NCBI RefSeq assembly: GCF_004376845.1
Contig: NZ_SNUW01000007.1
Location: 62,001-126,000 of the forward strand
Reading direction: 5' to 3'
Length of the DNA stretch: 64,000 nucleotides
DNA from: Psychromonas algarum
GTDB taxonomy: Bacteria; Pseudomonadota; Gammaproteobacteria; Enterobacterales; Psychromonadaceae
Positions 55,779 to 64,000 of this stretch are shown piece after piece (the stretch's first letter is position 1; each line of letters starts with the position of its first letter). The notes under the pieces are model-generated. The model saw nothing but the letters and a program-made list of their open reading frames with translations, searched no databases and was not told the origin of the DNA. The position numbers and the translations under genes are program-made.

Positions 55779-57779
55779 TTACGAAAATATAACCTGTGCA
55801 TCAGCATAAGAAATATCTATGCTTTGTATTTTATTGTGACGTGTTATTTGCAAACTAACGCCATTCTCACGCCACACTAAATTAGCAACAGAAAGTGCTA
55901 AATCAGCACTTAAATTATGTACCATTGCTACTTTTAATGTTTCTTGATGAGAGCGAACAATCGAATAAGCAAGGTCACTCACTGCGGGATTATCTGGGGC
56001 ATAGCCCGATAATAATTCAACCTCATGATCTACAAACAATTGTTGCTTAAATGATTCTTGCCCCTCAATTTCATAAGTTAATAAATGATGTTGATGAATT
56101 GTTTTACTATGAGTACCAGTCATACGAGCAAGTGCACCAAGCATTGGGTTATCACATTCATTTTCTTTGTTCAGACCTGAATGCACGCCTCGAATATGCC
56201 ATATAAGATCTAATGCTTTAAGGTGAGGGTTATTAATATGATTAAATTCAATTGCTACATCACCTAACCATAAAATCTGACGACGAAAGTAAATATCTCG
56301 ATACGCATCTTCATCCCACTGCACTATCGTATGACTATCAACGATTGGCAATTTTCCACACCAATCAGTTTGTACATCTAACCAAGTAAATTCAGCTTGT
56401 TTCTTAAAGTGATTAACTGATGGCTTTGAAGGGGGTTGATTTCCTTGCTCAACCGCTAAAGTATTATGTGTCAGCGTATTTTTGTAATAACCATAATGCA
56501 ATTCTGCACCATAACCTGTCGTGCCCAAGTCTGGTAATATCTCTTTACCATTGCGGCAAATAATTAACCCTAAGCGGTCATAATGGTCATGCTCTCCACC
56601 ATAAGTTGAGTGTTTCACTAGCAACATATTTTCATTACTGGATTCATGCATAATAGTGATCCCAGTTTGCTCTGCATGTATTGAATGGCAACGTAATTGC
56701 TCTGCATCAGGTAAAAAATCAGCTCCATATAATAATGCTTCAATATTATTTCTGTCTGAGTTTAAATAAATATTTTTTAATGCTGAAGCAAACAAAGGAT
56801 CTTTAAATTCTCGATATGCAAATTCAAAAAGGTGGTTGTGTGATAGTTTTTCTTGACCTGCAATACAGTCATTTAAACGCGGGAAGTCCCCTGTATTACT
56901 TAGTAATTTTAAAGGGAAAGCTAACATTCTATAAAAATTTGGATGCAACAATAACGAATGCTCTGTTTTACATGCCATTTTTTCAAAGTTCAGCAATGCT
57001 TGCAGCGCATAATAATGGTAATGAATTGAGCCTTCAAACCATAGTCCCTCACCCTTCACGCCATGCTCTAATTGATACTTCAGGCCATATTGCGTGTTTA
57101 CAGCAAAATCAATAAAACCTTGTTCATTAAGAATTAAACCTATTACACCAATGGTTGCGGATATTTTCATCTCATGATTATGTAACTGGTCACTACGATG
57201 ACGCATTAAAAATTCAGCTCCCTCCTTTAATAAACGCTGCTCAATATAATATTGCTCAGATGAGGTTAATTGTTCTTTAATGAAGTCATAACCTCTTGCA
57301 AAGTCAATATTACAATTTGCTTCACACAGTGTTTGTGAGTTTGCTTTACCAGGACCGTTGTAAGGAATGCCACCATGCTCTTCATAGTCAGGATAAAACT
57401 CAGCATATCCCAGCAAAATTTCCTTCACTTTATTTAAGTACTGTTTTTCCTGTGTAATTTGCCACAACAAACCAAGATCATTACAAGCTTTTGCATTTAA
57501 ACCATTTAGTCCACGCCACCAAGCACCATTATAAGGTTCGCCAGTTAATATCGCACCATCAGCAGGACAAACATGTTCAGTGGGTTTATTTCTATCCCAA
57601 ATTAAACGCACGCCATGTTCCGGACAAAAATAATATAAATTCCATGTTGCTCGTGCATCGGGAGGCACTAACGTGTCTGACGTTAATACCACTTTATTAT
57701 CATCAATAATTTGTTCTAGTAGTGAGTGGCTTGCTTTCTGGCGAATAGCCGCCATTTCTTGGGTAGTAAATTGCAACAT
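55779..57779 (-). CDS. Heparinase II/III-fold oligouronide lyase, PL15-like, cytoplasmic
   Basis: 666 residues from ATG 57779 (a GTG three codons earlier lacks a spaced ribosome site). No signal peptide is present, so it should act on imported oligosaccharides. The N-terminal half is an alpha-toroid with IPYNGPGKANSQTLCEA (138-154), HN (H200, N201) and EGSIHYHYYAL (249-259). The C-terminal beta-sandwich has GGEHDHYDRLG (H397, H399, Y400) and THNTLAVEQGN. CPEHG/CPADG at 52 and 71 could bind a metal. The layout resembles PL15 exolyases (such as Atu3025); the target polymer is not certain. It follows uxaC by 14 bases. Confidence 0.78.
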   Translation of the reverse strand: MLQFTTQEMAAIRQKASHSLLEQIIDDNKVVLTSDTLVPPDARATWNLYYFCPEHGVRLIWDRNKPTEHVCPADGAILTGEPYNGAWWRGLNGLNAKACNDLGLLWQITQEKQYLNKVKEILLGYAEFYPDYEEHGGIPYNGPGKANSQTLCEANCNIDFARGYDFIKEQLTSSEQYYIEQRLLKEGAEFLMRHRSDQLHNHEMKISATIGVIGLILNEQGFIDFAVNTQYGLKYQLEHGVKGEGLWFEGSIHYHYYALQALLNFEKMACKTEHSLLLHPNFYRMLAFPLKLLSNTGDFPRLNDCIAGQEKLSHNHLFEFAYREFKDPLFASALKNIYLNSDRNNIEALLYGADFLPDAEQLRCHSIHAEQTGITIMHESSNENMLLVKHSTYGGEHDHYDRLGLIICRNGKEILPDLGTTGYGAELHYGYYKNTLTHNTLAVEQGNQPPSKPSVNHFKKQAEFTWLDVQTDWCGKLPIVDSHTIVQWDEDAYRDIYFRRQILWLGDVAIEFNHINNPHLKALDLIWHIRGVHSGLNKENECDNPMLGALARMTGTHSKTIHQHHLLTYEIEGQESFKQQLFVDHEVELLSGYAPDNPAVSDLAYSIVRSHQETLKVAMVHNLSADLALSVANLVWRENGVSLQITRHNKIQSIDISYADAQVIFS

Positions 57780-57793
57780 AAAAGGCACCTATA

Positions 57794-59212
57794 TTAATTT
57801 TTTAACACATTGAAGTTAAAATAGTTTTTAGCATTCCAATAACAAATGTTTTCTACCGTTTGTGATAGAAGAGCTTTATCTTTAGGCAACTCCCCTGTAT
57901 CAACCCAGTGGCCAATTAAATTACACAATATGCGACGAAAATAATCATGACGAGAAAAGGATAAAACACTACGAGAATCTGTGAGCATGCCAATAAATCG
58001 CCCTAATGCACCTAGATTAGCTAAATCTTGTAATTGCTTTTCCATACCTGCTTTATGATCATTGAACCACCAAGCCGAACCCAATTGAATTTTTCCAGGT
58101 ACCGAATCACTATCTTGAAATGCGCCTAAAATAGAGCCTAAAACCACACTATCTTTAGGATTAATACTATATAAAATAGTTTGTGGTAAACGACGTTGTT
58201 CATCTAACATGCTCAGTAAATGGCAAAGGTTAGTTGCGATGGCATTATCATTAATAACACTAAACCCTGTCCCCTTACCTAACTCATTTAAACGGCGTCT
58301 ATTAACATTAGTTAACACACCTATATGTACTTGCATCGACCATCCATGAGCATAATAAGCTTCGCCAAGCACCTTAAATACAGCCGTTTTAAATTGTGCA
58401 ACTTCCAATGCTGAAAGTGGCTCCTGCAACAATAACTTTCTAATGATTTGATCAAGTACAGCAGCTGAACTAGGAGCATAATTGACAACTTTAAGCCCAA
58501 CGTCAGATAAACGACATTGATGTTCTGAAAAATACCGTACTCGTTCAATAATAGCTTCTGCATAACTTGTAAAATCATTCACTGCGATATTAGTTAGTAC
58601 GCTTAATTTGGTTAGCATTTGATGGAATTTTTCAGCATCATCAATCGCAAATAAACTATCAGCACGGAAAGTAGGTAAAACTTGTACTGAGAAATCTGAT
58701 TCAGCTAATTTTCGATGATAGCTAAGATCGCTAAGAGGGTCATCCGTGGTGCATAATGTTTCAACATGACTGCTCAATAATAATTGGCGTAGCGAGTGAG
58801 ATGAGGATTTTAATTGTGCATTACAGTGCTTCCAAATTTTTGCACAGTTTTCACTATTAATTCGAATATCTAAACCAAAATAAGTTTTCAGCTCCAAATG
58901 GCACCAATGATAAAGAGGGTTTCCCAGTAAGTAAGGCATCGTTTCACACCACTTCTGAAATTTTTCATATTTAGGGGCATCACCAGTAATAAAATGTTCA
59001 TCAACACCATTGCTTCTTAATGCACGCCAAAGATAATGATCTCCACTCAACCATGCATCCGTCATTGAACGGTATTGAATATCATTGTAAATATCTTTTG
59101 CATCAAGATGATTATGATAGTCAATAATTGGCATTTTTGATGCGTGTTGATGGTATAAACTTTTTGCTGTTTTGCCTTGCAGCAAAAAATCTTCATTTAT
59201 AAACTGTGACAT
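57794..59212 (-). CDS. uxaC: Glucuronate isomerase
   Basis: 472 residues, the usual UxaC length. PIIDYHNHLDAKDI (29-42) holds the metal-binding H-x-H of the amidohydrolase-like barrel, and WRALRSNGVDEHFITGD near 63 is conserved. It converts D-glucuronate to D-fructuronate and D-galacturonate to D-tagaturonate. A GGTGG-type ribosome site precedes the ATG. First gene of the operon with the lyase, so saturated uronate ends are probably released together with unsaturated ones. Confidence 0.93.
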   Translation of the reverse strand: MSQFINEDFLLQGKTAKSLYHQHASKMPIIDYHNHLDAKDIYNDIQYRSMTDAWLSGDHYLWRALRSNGVDEHFITGDAPKYEKFQKWCETMPYLLGNPLYHWCHLELKTYFGLDIRINSENCAKIWKHCNAQLKSSSHSLRQLLLSSHVETLCTTDDPLSDLSYHRKLAESDFSVQVLPTFRADSLFAIDDAEKFHQMLTKLSVLTNIAVNDFTSYAEAIIERVRYFSEHQCRLSDVGLKVVNYAPSSAAVLDQIIRKLLLQEPLSALEVAQFKTAVFKVLGEAYYAHGWSMQVHIGVLTNVNRRRLNELGKGTGFSVINDNAIATNLCHLLSMLDEQRRLPQTILYSINPKDSVVLGSILGAFQDSDSVPGKIQLGSAWWFNDHKAGMEKQLQDLANLGALGRFIGMLTDSRSVLSFSRHDYFRRILCNLIGHWVDTGELPKDKALLSQTVENICYWNAKNYFNFNVLKN

Positions 59213-59236
59213 AAAACCACCCTTTTAAATTAGCAT

Positions 59237-59271
59237 TTTGATAATCACTCTAAAACAAAGTGTTTATCAAA
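59237..59271. promoter_or_regulatory. Inverted repeat upstream of uxaC
   Basis: TTTGATAATCACT (59237-59249) and AGTGTTTATCAAA (59259-59271) match at 11 of 13 positions, with a nine-base spacer. It is 25 bases before the uxaC start and unlike the KdgR palindromes elsewhere in the locus. Confidence 0.45.
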
Positions 59272-59333
59272 TTACTCCTCTGTAAGTGTTCAAAAATAAA
59301 CCCGATAAAGGGGAAACGCTGATTTTTGAGTAT

Positions 59334-59366
59334 AAAAAATCCGACATTAAATAAACGTCGGATTTT
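59334..59366 (-). terminator. Terminator of the kduD2-kdgF-dhuI operon
   Basis: AAAATCCGAC pairs with GTCGGATTTT (10 bp), followed on the minus strand by a T-rich stretch, 52 bases past the isomerase stop. Confidence 0.85.
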
Positions 59367-59417
59367 AATATTTCGCATTACTTTATAGTATTGTGAATAA
59401 CAGCCGATCAAAGATTC

Positions 59418-60056
59418 TTATGCTAATAACGATTGAACGTACTCTTTAATTTCTGTGCTTTGGCAGTTATCAAAGAAACACGCTTGGAAACGCTCACCTA
59501 ATACAGCTGTTTTTACTAACTCTTGGTCAATCGCACGTAATGTATCTAAATAATTATCTTTATTAATCGCCGCTTTAACTTCACTTAGAATACCAGCGTT
59601 ACGAACTTGAGGTTCTTTACGTTCAACGGGGTAACCTTCACCACGAGGCCCAGTAAATGCTTTTTCAAAAATATAACGCGCATTCAACTCAGCAGCCCAA
59701 CCAAAGCCTTTAGCAAAAGCAAGGGCTAACGCATTACCGTTATTGATTTGATTAAATAAGAAAGCATCAGACGGGTCTAAACAATAACCACAAGATACTC
59801 CAGGGTGTAAGTTAAGTGACATCATGGCACCTTGCCCAGTACCACATCCCGCAACAACAAAGTCAACAGCTTGAGAGTTCAGAAGTAGACTTGCTTGAAT
59901 TCCAAGGTGGATATAAGTTAGGTGATGATCATTTTCATCACTCATACCAACGTTTGCAACAGAATGCCCCAGTGGTTCTACAACACTTGTTAATTCACTT
60001 AGAATGGTTGCATTTTTACCTGCTTGACTGTTTTCCATCATTAAAGCTATTTTCAT
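59418..60056 (-). CDS. RpiB/LacAB-family isomerase, DhuI-like
   Basis: 212 residues. MKIALMMENSQAGKNATIL is the start typical of the longer RpiB-like group, and GCGTGQGAM (C71) is the catalytic loop. Members such as DhuI of streptococci and lactobacilli isomerise 4-deoxy-L-threo-5-hexosulose uronate to 2,5-diketo-3-deoxygluconate, replacing KduI. It sits between kdgF and uxaC with two kduD genes nearby and no kduI, so this role is likely. Length and C-terminal extension exclude ordinary ribose-5-phosphate isomerase B. Confidence 0.82.
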   Translation of the reverse strand: MKIALMMENSQAGKNATILSELTSVVEPLGHSVANVGMSDENDHHLTYIHLGIQASLLLNSQAVDFVVAGCGTGQGAMMSLNLHPGVSCGYCLDPSDAFLFNQINNGNALALAFAKGFGWAAELNARYIFEKAFTGPRGEGYPVERKEPQVRNAGILSEVKAAINKDNYLDTLRAIDQELVKTAVLGERFQACFFDNCQSTEIKEYVQSLLA

Positions 60057-60104
60057 AAATTTCTCCCGCAGCTCTCGCCGCCTATCAAAGTTAAATAAAT
60101 TGGA

Positions 60105-60425
60105 TTAAATAAAGTCTTTACGCATAGGCGTAAAATTATCAATAAGTACACCTGCTTCTAAGCAAATACAACCATGCTCAATATCTGGCTTTTTATACAT
60201 AGTATCGCCTGCTTTCACTATCTGTACTTGATCACCAATAGTGAATTCAAATACACCGGATAAAACATAAGTTAGTTGTTCATGGGGATGATGATGCATT
60301 GCACCAACTGCGCCTTTTTCAAAATGGACTTCAACTGCCATCATATTATCGCTGTGAGCTAAGACTTTGCGTGAAATACCATCACCAAGATCTGCTAGTT
60401 GAATGTCTTTATTATGTACAAACAT
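60105..60425 (-). CDS. kdgF: KdgF-type cupin, unsaturated uronate linearising enzyme
   Basis: 106-residue single cupin. The metal ligands are in HHHPHEQ (44-50), with H84 in IEHGC. VSG/LSGVFEFTIGDQ is the cupin beta segment. KdgF speeds the conversion of 4,5-unsaturated uronate monomers into the linear keto form. It is between kduD2 (33 bases) and the DhuI-like isomerase (48 bases), an operon order that follows the pathway. Confidence 0.88.
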   Translation of the reverse strand: MFVHNKDIQLADLGDGISRKVLAHSDNMMAVEVHFEKGAVGAMHHHPHEQLTYVLSGVFEFTIGDQVQIVKAGDTMYKKPDIEHGCICLEAGVLIDNFTPMRKDFI

Positions 60426-60458
60426 AAATTACCTACTCTATTCTAGACGTTTATTGTA

Positions 60459-61220
60459 TTAACGAGCTAACCAACCACCATCAACAGCAATGGTATAACC
60501 ATTAATATAATTGGCAGCATCTGAAGCTAAGAAGACACAAGGACCTGCCACATCTTCAGGTGTTCCCCATCGATTAGCAGGAATACGCTCAAGAATTGCC
60601 GCATTACGATCTTCATCAGCTCTTAAAGCGGTTGTATTATTTGTTGCCATATAGCCTGGTGCAATTGCATTAACGTTAATATTTTCTTTCGCCCATTCAT
60701 TAGCCATTGCACGAGTAATACCCATTACAGCACTTTTTGATGCAGTGTAAGACGGTACTCGAATACCTCCTTGGAATGAAAGCATAGAAGCGATATTAAT
60801 AATTTTCCCGCCGTTACCTTGCGCAATAAACTGTTTTGCAACAGCCTGAGACATAAAGAAAACAGTTTTAGTATTAATATTCATCACGTCGTCCCAATTT
60901 TTCTCAGAAAAATCAAGTGCATCTTCTCGGCGAATAATGCCCGCGTTATTAACTAAAACATCTACTTTGCCAAATGCTGTCATTGTTTGTTCAATCACAG
61001 CAGGAATATCATCCTGTTTAAGAAGGTCGGCACGTACATCTAAAAACGTATGTCCACCTGCGTTCATTTTTTTAATTGTTTCTGTTGGTTCAATGTAGTT
61101 AACACCAACAACTTTACAGCCAGCTGCAGCTAAACCTAAAGCCATACCTTGACCTAAACCTGTGTCACAGCCAGTTACGATGGCAACTTTATCTTGTAAG
61201 TTCAATAAATCTAAAATCAT
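60459..61220 (-). CDS. kduD: 2-dehydro-3-deoxy-D-gluconate 5-dehydrogenase (copy 2)
   Basis: 253 residues from ATG 61220 (AAGGA upstream; a TTG 12 codons earlier is rejected). TGCDTGLGQG, S145, Y158 and K162 are intact. It closely matches copy 1: residues about 116-253 differ at few positions, while the first 115 differ more. Synonymous sites differ widely, so the duplication is not recent. First gene of the operon with kdgF and the DhuI-like isomerase, under a KdgR-type box. Confidence 0.92.
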   Translation of the reverse strand: MILDLLNLQDKVAIVTGCDTGLGQGMALGLAAAGCKVVGVNYIEPTETIKKMNAGGHTFLDVRADLLKQDDIPAVIEQTMTAFGKVDVLVNNAGIIRREDALDFSEKNWDDVMNINTKTVFFMSQAVAKQFIAQGNGGKIINIASMLSFQGGIRVPSYTASKSAVMGITRAMANEWAKENINVNAIAPGYMATNNTTALRADEDRNAAILERIPANRWGTPEDVAGPCVFLASDAANYINGYTIAVDGGWLAR

Positions 61221-61321
61221 ATTAAGTTCCTTAATAGAGGGTAATGTGGTGAACAAAACTAAAGCTGCTCACTGACTATGCAACTTAATATACACCTAAA
61301 AACAAAAGTTGCAATATTTTT

Positions 61322-61338
61322 ATGAAACAACGTTTCAT
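61322..61338. promoter_or_regulatory. KdgR-type box between kduD2 and kdgR
   Basis: ATGAAACAACGTTTCAT has perfect 7-bp arms and a three-base centre and resembles the KdgR-box core TGAAAC-N3-GTTTCA. It is placed between divergent kduD2 and kdgR, so both may be controlled from it. Confidence 0.75.
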
Positions 61339-61483
61339 TATTTCAAGAAGAAATAGCTGGATAATTTAATTCGCAACCAAATTCAAACTGATTTCAAATT
61401 TTTAAAAAGGCTTTTTAAAAATACTGCACAGCAATTAAACGCAAGGTATAATACAAACAATTAAAAATAATCAGAGGGAAATA

Positions 61484-62269
61484 ATGGAAAAACCAACGCA
61501 ACCTGAATCTGTCTCATCAGTCTTAAAAGTATTTAATATATTGCAGGCATTAGGTGAGCAAAAAGAGATTGGTGTCTCTGAGCTTTCTCAGAGATTAATG
61601 ATGTCTAAAGCCACTACCTATCGCTTTCTACAAACTATGAAAACACTAGGTTATATTACCCAAGAAGAAGAAGCTGATAGATATTCATTAACACTCAAGT
61701 TATTTGAACTAGGTGCTAAGTCACTTGAATACGTTGATTTGATCTCACTAGCAGATAAAGAAATGCGCCTGATTTCAGAAGAAACAAATGAAGCATTACA
61801 TTTAGGTGCATTAGACGACAACTCAATCATGTACATTCATAAAATTGACTCTAACTACAGCCTAAGAATGCAATCAAAAATAGGCCGTCGTAACCCTTTA
61901 TACAGTACAGCGATCGGTAAAGTTCTATTAGCTGGACGTAAAGAAGAGTTTGTGCGTGAAACATTATCATCAGTTGAATTTATTAAGCACACAGAAAAAA
62001 CATTAGAGAACACTAACCAGCTTCTATCTGAATTAAAGCTAGTAAAAGAGCAGGGTTACGCAGAAGATAATGAAGAGCAAGAACCTGGTTTACGTTGTAT
62101 CGCTGCACCAATATATGATCGTTTTGATAATGTAATTGCGGGAATATCCATTTCATTTCCAACAATCCGTTTTGATGAAAAACGCATTTCATATTATGTT
62201 GCTCTATTACATAAAGCAGGTAAAAACATTTCAACACAATTGGGTTGCCATACATACCCAGAAAAATAA
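61484..62269 (+). CDS. kdgR: IclR family regulator, KdgR-like
   Basis: 261 residues. The N-terminal winged helix (VLKVFNILQALGEQKEIGVSELSQRLMMSKATTYRFLQ in parts) is followed by an IclR effector domain (IGRRNPLYSTAIGKVLLAG near 141, the LRCIAAPIYDR near 203). KdgR represses uronate genes and is released by KDG. Two KdgR-type palindromes lie next to it and upstream of the symporter. GAGGG precedes the ATG. Confidence 0.9.
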   Translation: MEKPTQPESVSSVLKVFNILQALGEQKEIGVSELSQRLMMSKATTYRFLQTMKTLGYITQEEEADRYSLTLKLFELGAKSLEYVDLISLADKEMRLISEETNEALHLGALDDNSIMYIHKIDSNYSLRMQSKIGRRNPLYSTAIGKVLLAGRKEEFVRETLSSVEFIKHTEKTLENTNQLLSELKLVKEQGYAEDNEEQEPGLRCIAAPIYDRFDNVIAGISISFPTIRFDEKRISYYVALLHKAGKNISTQLGCHTYPEK

Positions 62270-62318
62270 TCCCCTTGAAAACCCCCACCTTTTTTCAATG
62301 ATTATTTTTATATACAGG

Positions 62319-62358
62319 ATGCTTTATTAAGCCTCAACACTTAATAAAGCATGTTTAT
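62319..62358 (+). terminator. Hairpin after kdgR
   Basis: ATGCTTTATTAAG (62319-62331) pairs exactly with CTTAATAAAGCAT (62340-62352); the loop is CCTCAACA. Only a weak T stretch follows. Between it and the symporter start (62353-62794) I see only the KdgR box. Confidence 0.75.
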
Positions 62359-62708
62359 AGCAACCACAACTCTCTTTCCGATCTTTATCCTAGTGTAAAA
62401 ATATCAGCTACATTCTTTTTCTTAATTATCGCCAGAGAAACGAGAGAAGCTCAAATGCACTCAATATTTTTATCTCACAATAATGAGTAAATCCTTAGGG
62501 AAAATTCAATTTAATTTACACAGCTATTTAATACTCGACTTTAACTATCTTATTAAAGTTTTACACTCCATAAATTCCCCCTCTACAGCATCATATCTTC
62601 AGCATTAAATAAGGCAGTACCTTATTTAATTAAAACGATTTACTAAAAGAGCAAATAACAAAATGCATAAAAAGCGATCTTCATCACGCACATTTAATTT
62701 GAAAAATA

Positions 62709-62727
62709 AATGAAACGATGTTTCAAT
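62709..62727 (+). promoter_or_regulatory. KdgR-type box upstream of the symporter gene
   Basis: AATGAAACGATGTTTCAAT contains TGAAAC-GAT-GTTTCA (62711-62725) with one asymmetric flank. It lies 68 bases before the symporter start and shares arms with the box at 61322. Confidence 0.75.
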
Positions 62728-62794
62728 AAAGAAAGAACAAGGGTTCAATTGAAATTTAATTTTATATTACATAAAAAAACTAAAGAGGTTCAGT

Positions 62795-64000
62795 ATGAAT
62801 TACGATTATCTAGTGATAGGTGGTTATTTCGCTCTGATGATAACCATCAGCTTTATGTTCAAAAGAATGGCAAATAATAGCTCCAGTGATTACTTTCGTG
62901 GGGGCGGTAAAATGCTTTGGTGGATGGTAGGTTCAACTGCATTTATGACCCAATTCTCAGCTTGGACATTCACAGGTGCAGCAGGTAAAGCTTATAGCTC
63001 AGGCTTTGCGGTAACAGGGGTATTTCTAGGTAACGTATTGGCTTATTTAATTGCGTATTTATACTTTGCAAAACGTTTTCGTCAAATGCGTGTTGATACA
63101 CCAACTGAAGGTATACGTCATCGTTTCTCTGGCACCAATGAGCAATTTTTCACATGGGTAATTATCCCTCTAAGCATTATTAATGGTGGTGTTTGGTTAA
63201 ATGGATTGGGCGTCTTTGCCTCTGCAGTATTCCATGCTGACATTGTGAGCACCATTTGGATAACAGGTCTGGCCGTATTAGCGATTTCATTAATTAGTGG
63301 TGCTTGGGGTGTTGTAGCATCTGACTTTATTCAAACCTTAGTTATTGCTGTTATATCAGTAGCTTGTGCAATTGTGGCATTAATTGCTATCGGTGGTCCA
63401 GGTGAAATGGTGACTCAGTTCCCTTCTAATTTTTGGATTGGCCCTGACATGAATTACCCACTATTAATTGTCTGCTCATTCTTATTTTTTGTGGTTAAAC
63501 AACTGCAAAGTATCAATAACATGCAAGATTCATATCGTTTTTTAAGTGCCAAAGACTCAAAGAATGCAAGTAAAGCCGCATTAATGGCTGGTTTAATGAT
63601 GTTAGTTGGTACTGTGATTTGGTTTATTCCACCATGGGTTTCTGCAAGTTTATATCCAGATGCAGCAGCACAATACCCAGAACTTGGTAAAAAAGCAGGC
63701 GATGCCGTATACCTAGTATTTGCCCGAGAAGCGATGCCTATTGGTACAGTCGGTTTATTAATGGCCGGTTTATTTGCTGCAACCATGTCATCAATGGACT
63801 CAGCATTAAACCGAAACTCTGGTATTTTTGTTCGTAGCTTCTATTCAACGATTTTACGTAAAGGTAAAGCTAATGAAAAAGAGCAATTAAGAGCTGGTCA
63901 AGTTGCTTGTATTGTCAATGGATTGCTAGTGATAATGACAGCGCAATTCTTTACTTCACTTAAAGAGTTGAGCTTATTTGATTTAATGATGCAAGTTTCA
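62795..64000 (+). CDS. Sodium:solute symporter (SSS family), partial
   Basis: The first 402 residues; the gene runs off the window. About ten membrane segments are visible. The early FRGGGKMLWWMVGSTAFMTQ and TGAAGKAYSSG blocks and the later LFAATMSSMDSALNRNSGI (sodium site serines and aspartate) mark the SSS family. GAGG lies before the ATG at 62795. Given the KdgR box and neighbours, the substrate is likely an unsaturated uronate or oligouronide, as for ToaA/B-like symporters of marine vibrios; this is inference. Confidence 0.88.
   Translation, partial: MNYDYLVIGGYFALMITISFMFKRMANNSSSDYFRGGGKMLWWMVGSTAFMTQFSAWTFTGAAGKAYSSGFAVTGVFLGNVLAYLIAYLYFAKRFRQMRVDTPTEGIRHRFSGTNEQFFTWVIIPLSIINGGVWLNGLGVFASAVFHADIVSTIWITGLAVLAISLISGAWGVVASDFIQTLVIAVISVACAIVALIAIGGPGEMVTQFPSNFWIGPDMNYPLLIVCSFLFFVVKQLQSINNMQDSYRFLSAKDSKNASKAALMAGLMMLVGTVIWFIPPWVSASLYPDAAAQYPELGKKAGDAVYLVFAREAMPIGTVGLLMAGLFAATMSSMDSALNRNSGIFVRSFYSTILRKGKANEKEQLRAGQVACIVNGLLVIMTAQFFTSLKELSLFDLMMQVS

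Noticed and set aside
56816-57115. 99-codon plus-strand frame inside the lyase gene
   Set aside because: Antisense to the conserved toroid domain of the lyase, with no ribosome site.

Overview
The window is a densely coded, AT-rich stretch of a gammaproteobacterial chromosome. The core genes and their order (prmA-dusB-fis, yjaG-hupA beside purHD, hemE, nudC and rsd; metK-sprT; holD-rimI) fit that class. The accessory genes (taurine uptake, uronate catabolism, siderophore uptake, alkylsulfatase, a BacNav-type channel) suggest a marine heterotroph such as Psychromonas or a relative. That genus guess is inference; no rRNA gene or other marker is present. I found no tRNA, rRNA, CRISPR array, transposase or phage gene.

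Layout. 1-14.5 kb is housekeeping: the end of prmA, the dusB-fis operon, yjaG, hupA, purHD, hemE, nudC, rsd, an M23 endopeptidase, metK with MetJ boxes, sprT, a TrmH-family methylase and holD-rimI. 14.6-20.2 kb is a four-gene peptide-type ABC importer. 20.2-28.3 kb mixes small conserved proteins, a BacNav-type channel, a yeiH/LysR pair, a secreted alkylsulfatase, a dCMP deaminase and a cold-shock gene. 28.4-33 kb looks like electrophile defence: GST, an old-yellow-enzyme reductase, an HPP membrane protein and an acuR/acuI-like pair, with two GACC-N4-GGTC-type operator candidates.

33-43.2 kb is a taurine locus: alanine dehydrogenase, an IsfD-like sulfoacetaldehyde reductase, a taurine:pyruvate-type aminotransferase, a TauE/SafE exporter, TauABC and a MocR/TauR regulator. 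No xsc gene is present, so the set reads as nitrogen assimilation from taurine with isethionate export. An AGAGCCAG motif occurs in both divergent promoter regions and is a candidate TauR site. 43.3-47 kb holds an ArsC-like/ArsR fusion (with a dead phosphatase loop), an ACR3 arsenite pump, and an EamA permease with a second IsfD-like reductase. 47.4-54.2 kb is a siderophore-iron locus behind a Fur box: TonB receptor, FhuF-like reductase, ABC ATPase, two permeases and a binding protein.

54.3-64 kb is a hexuronate locus: YgjV, KduD, a cytoplasmic heparinase II/III-fold lyase, UxaC, a DhuI-like isomerase, KdgF, a second KduD, a KdgR-like IclR regulator and the start of a sodium:solute symporter. 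Two KdgR-type palindromes tie together the kduD2-kdgF-dhuI operon, kdgR and the symporter. Together these genes would import short unsaturated uronides, cleave them, and convert the products to 2-keto-3-deoxygluconate. The final steps (KdgK, Eda, UxuAB) are not in the window.
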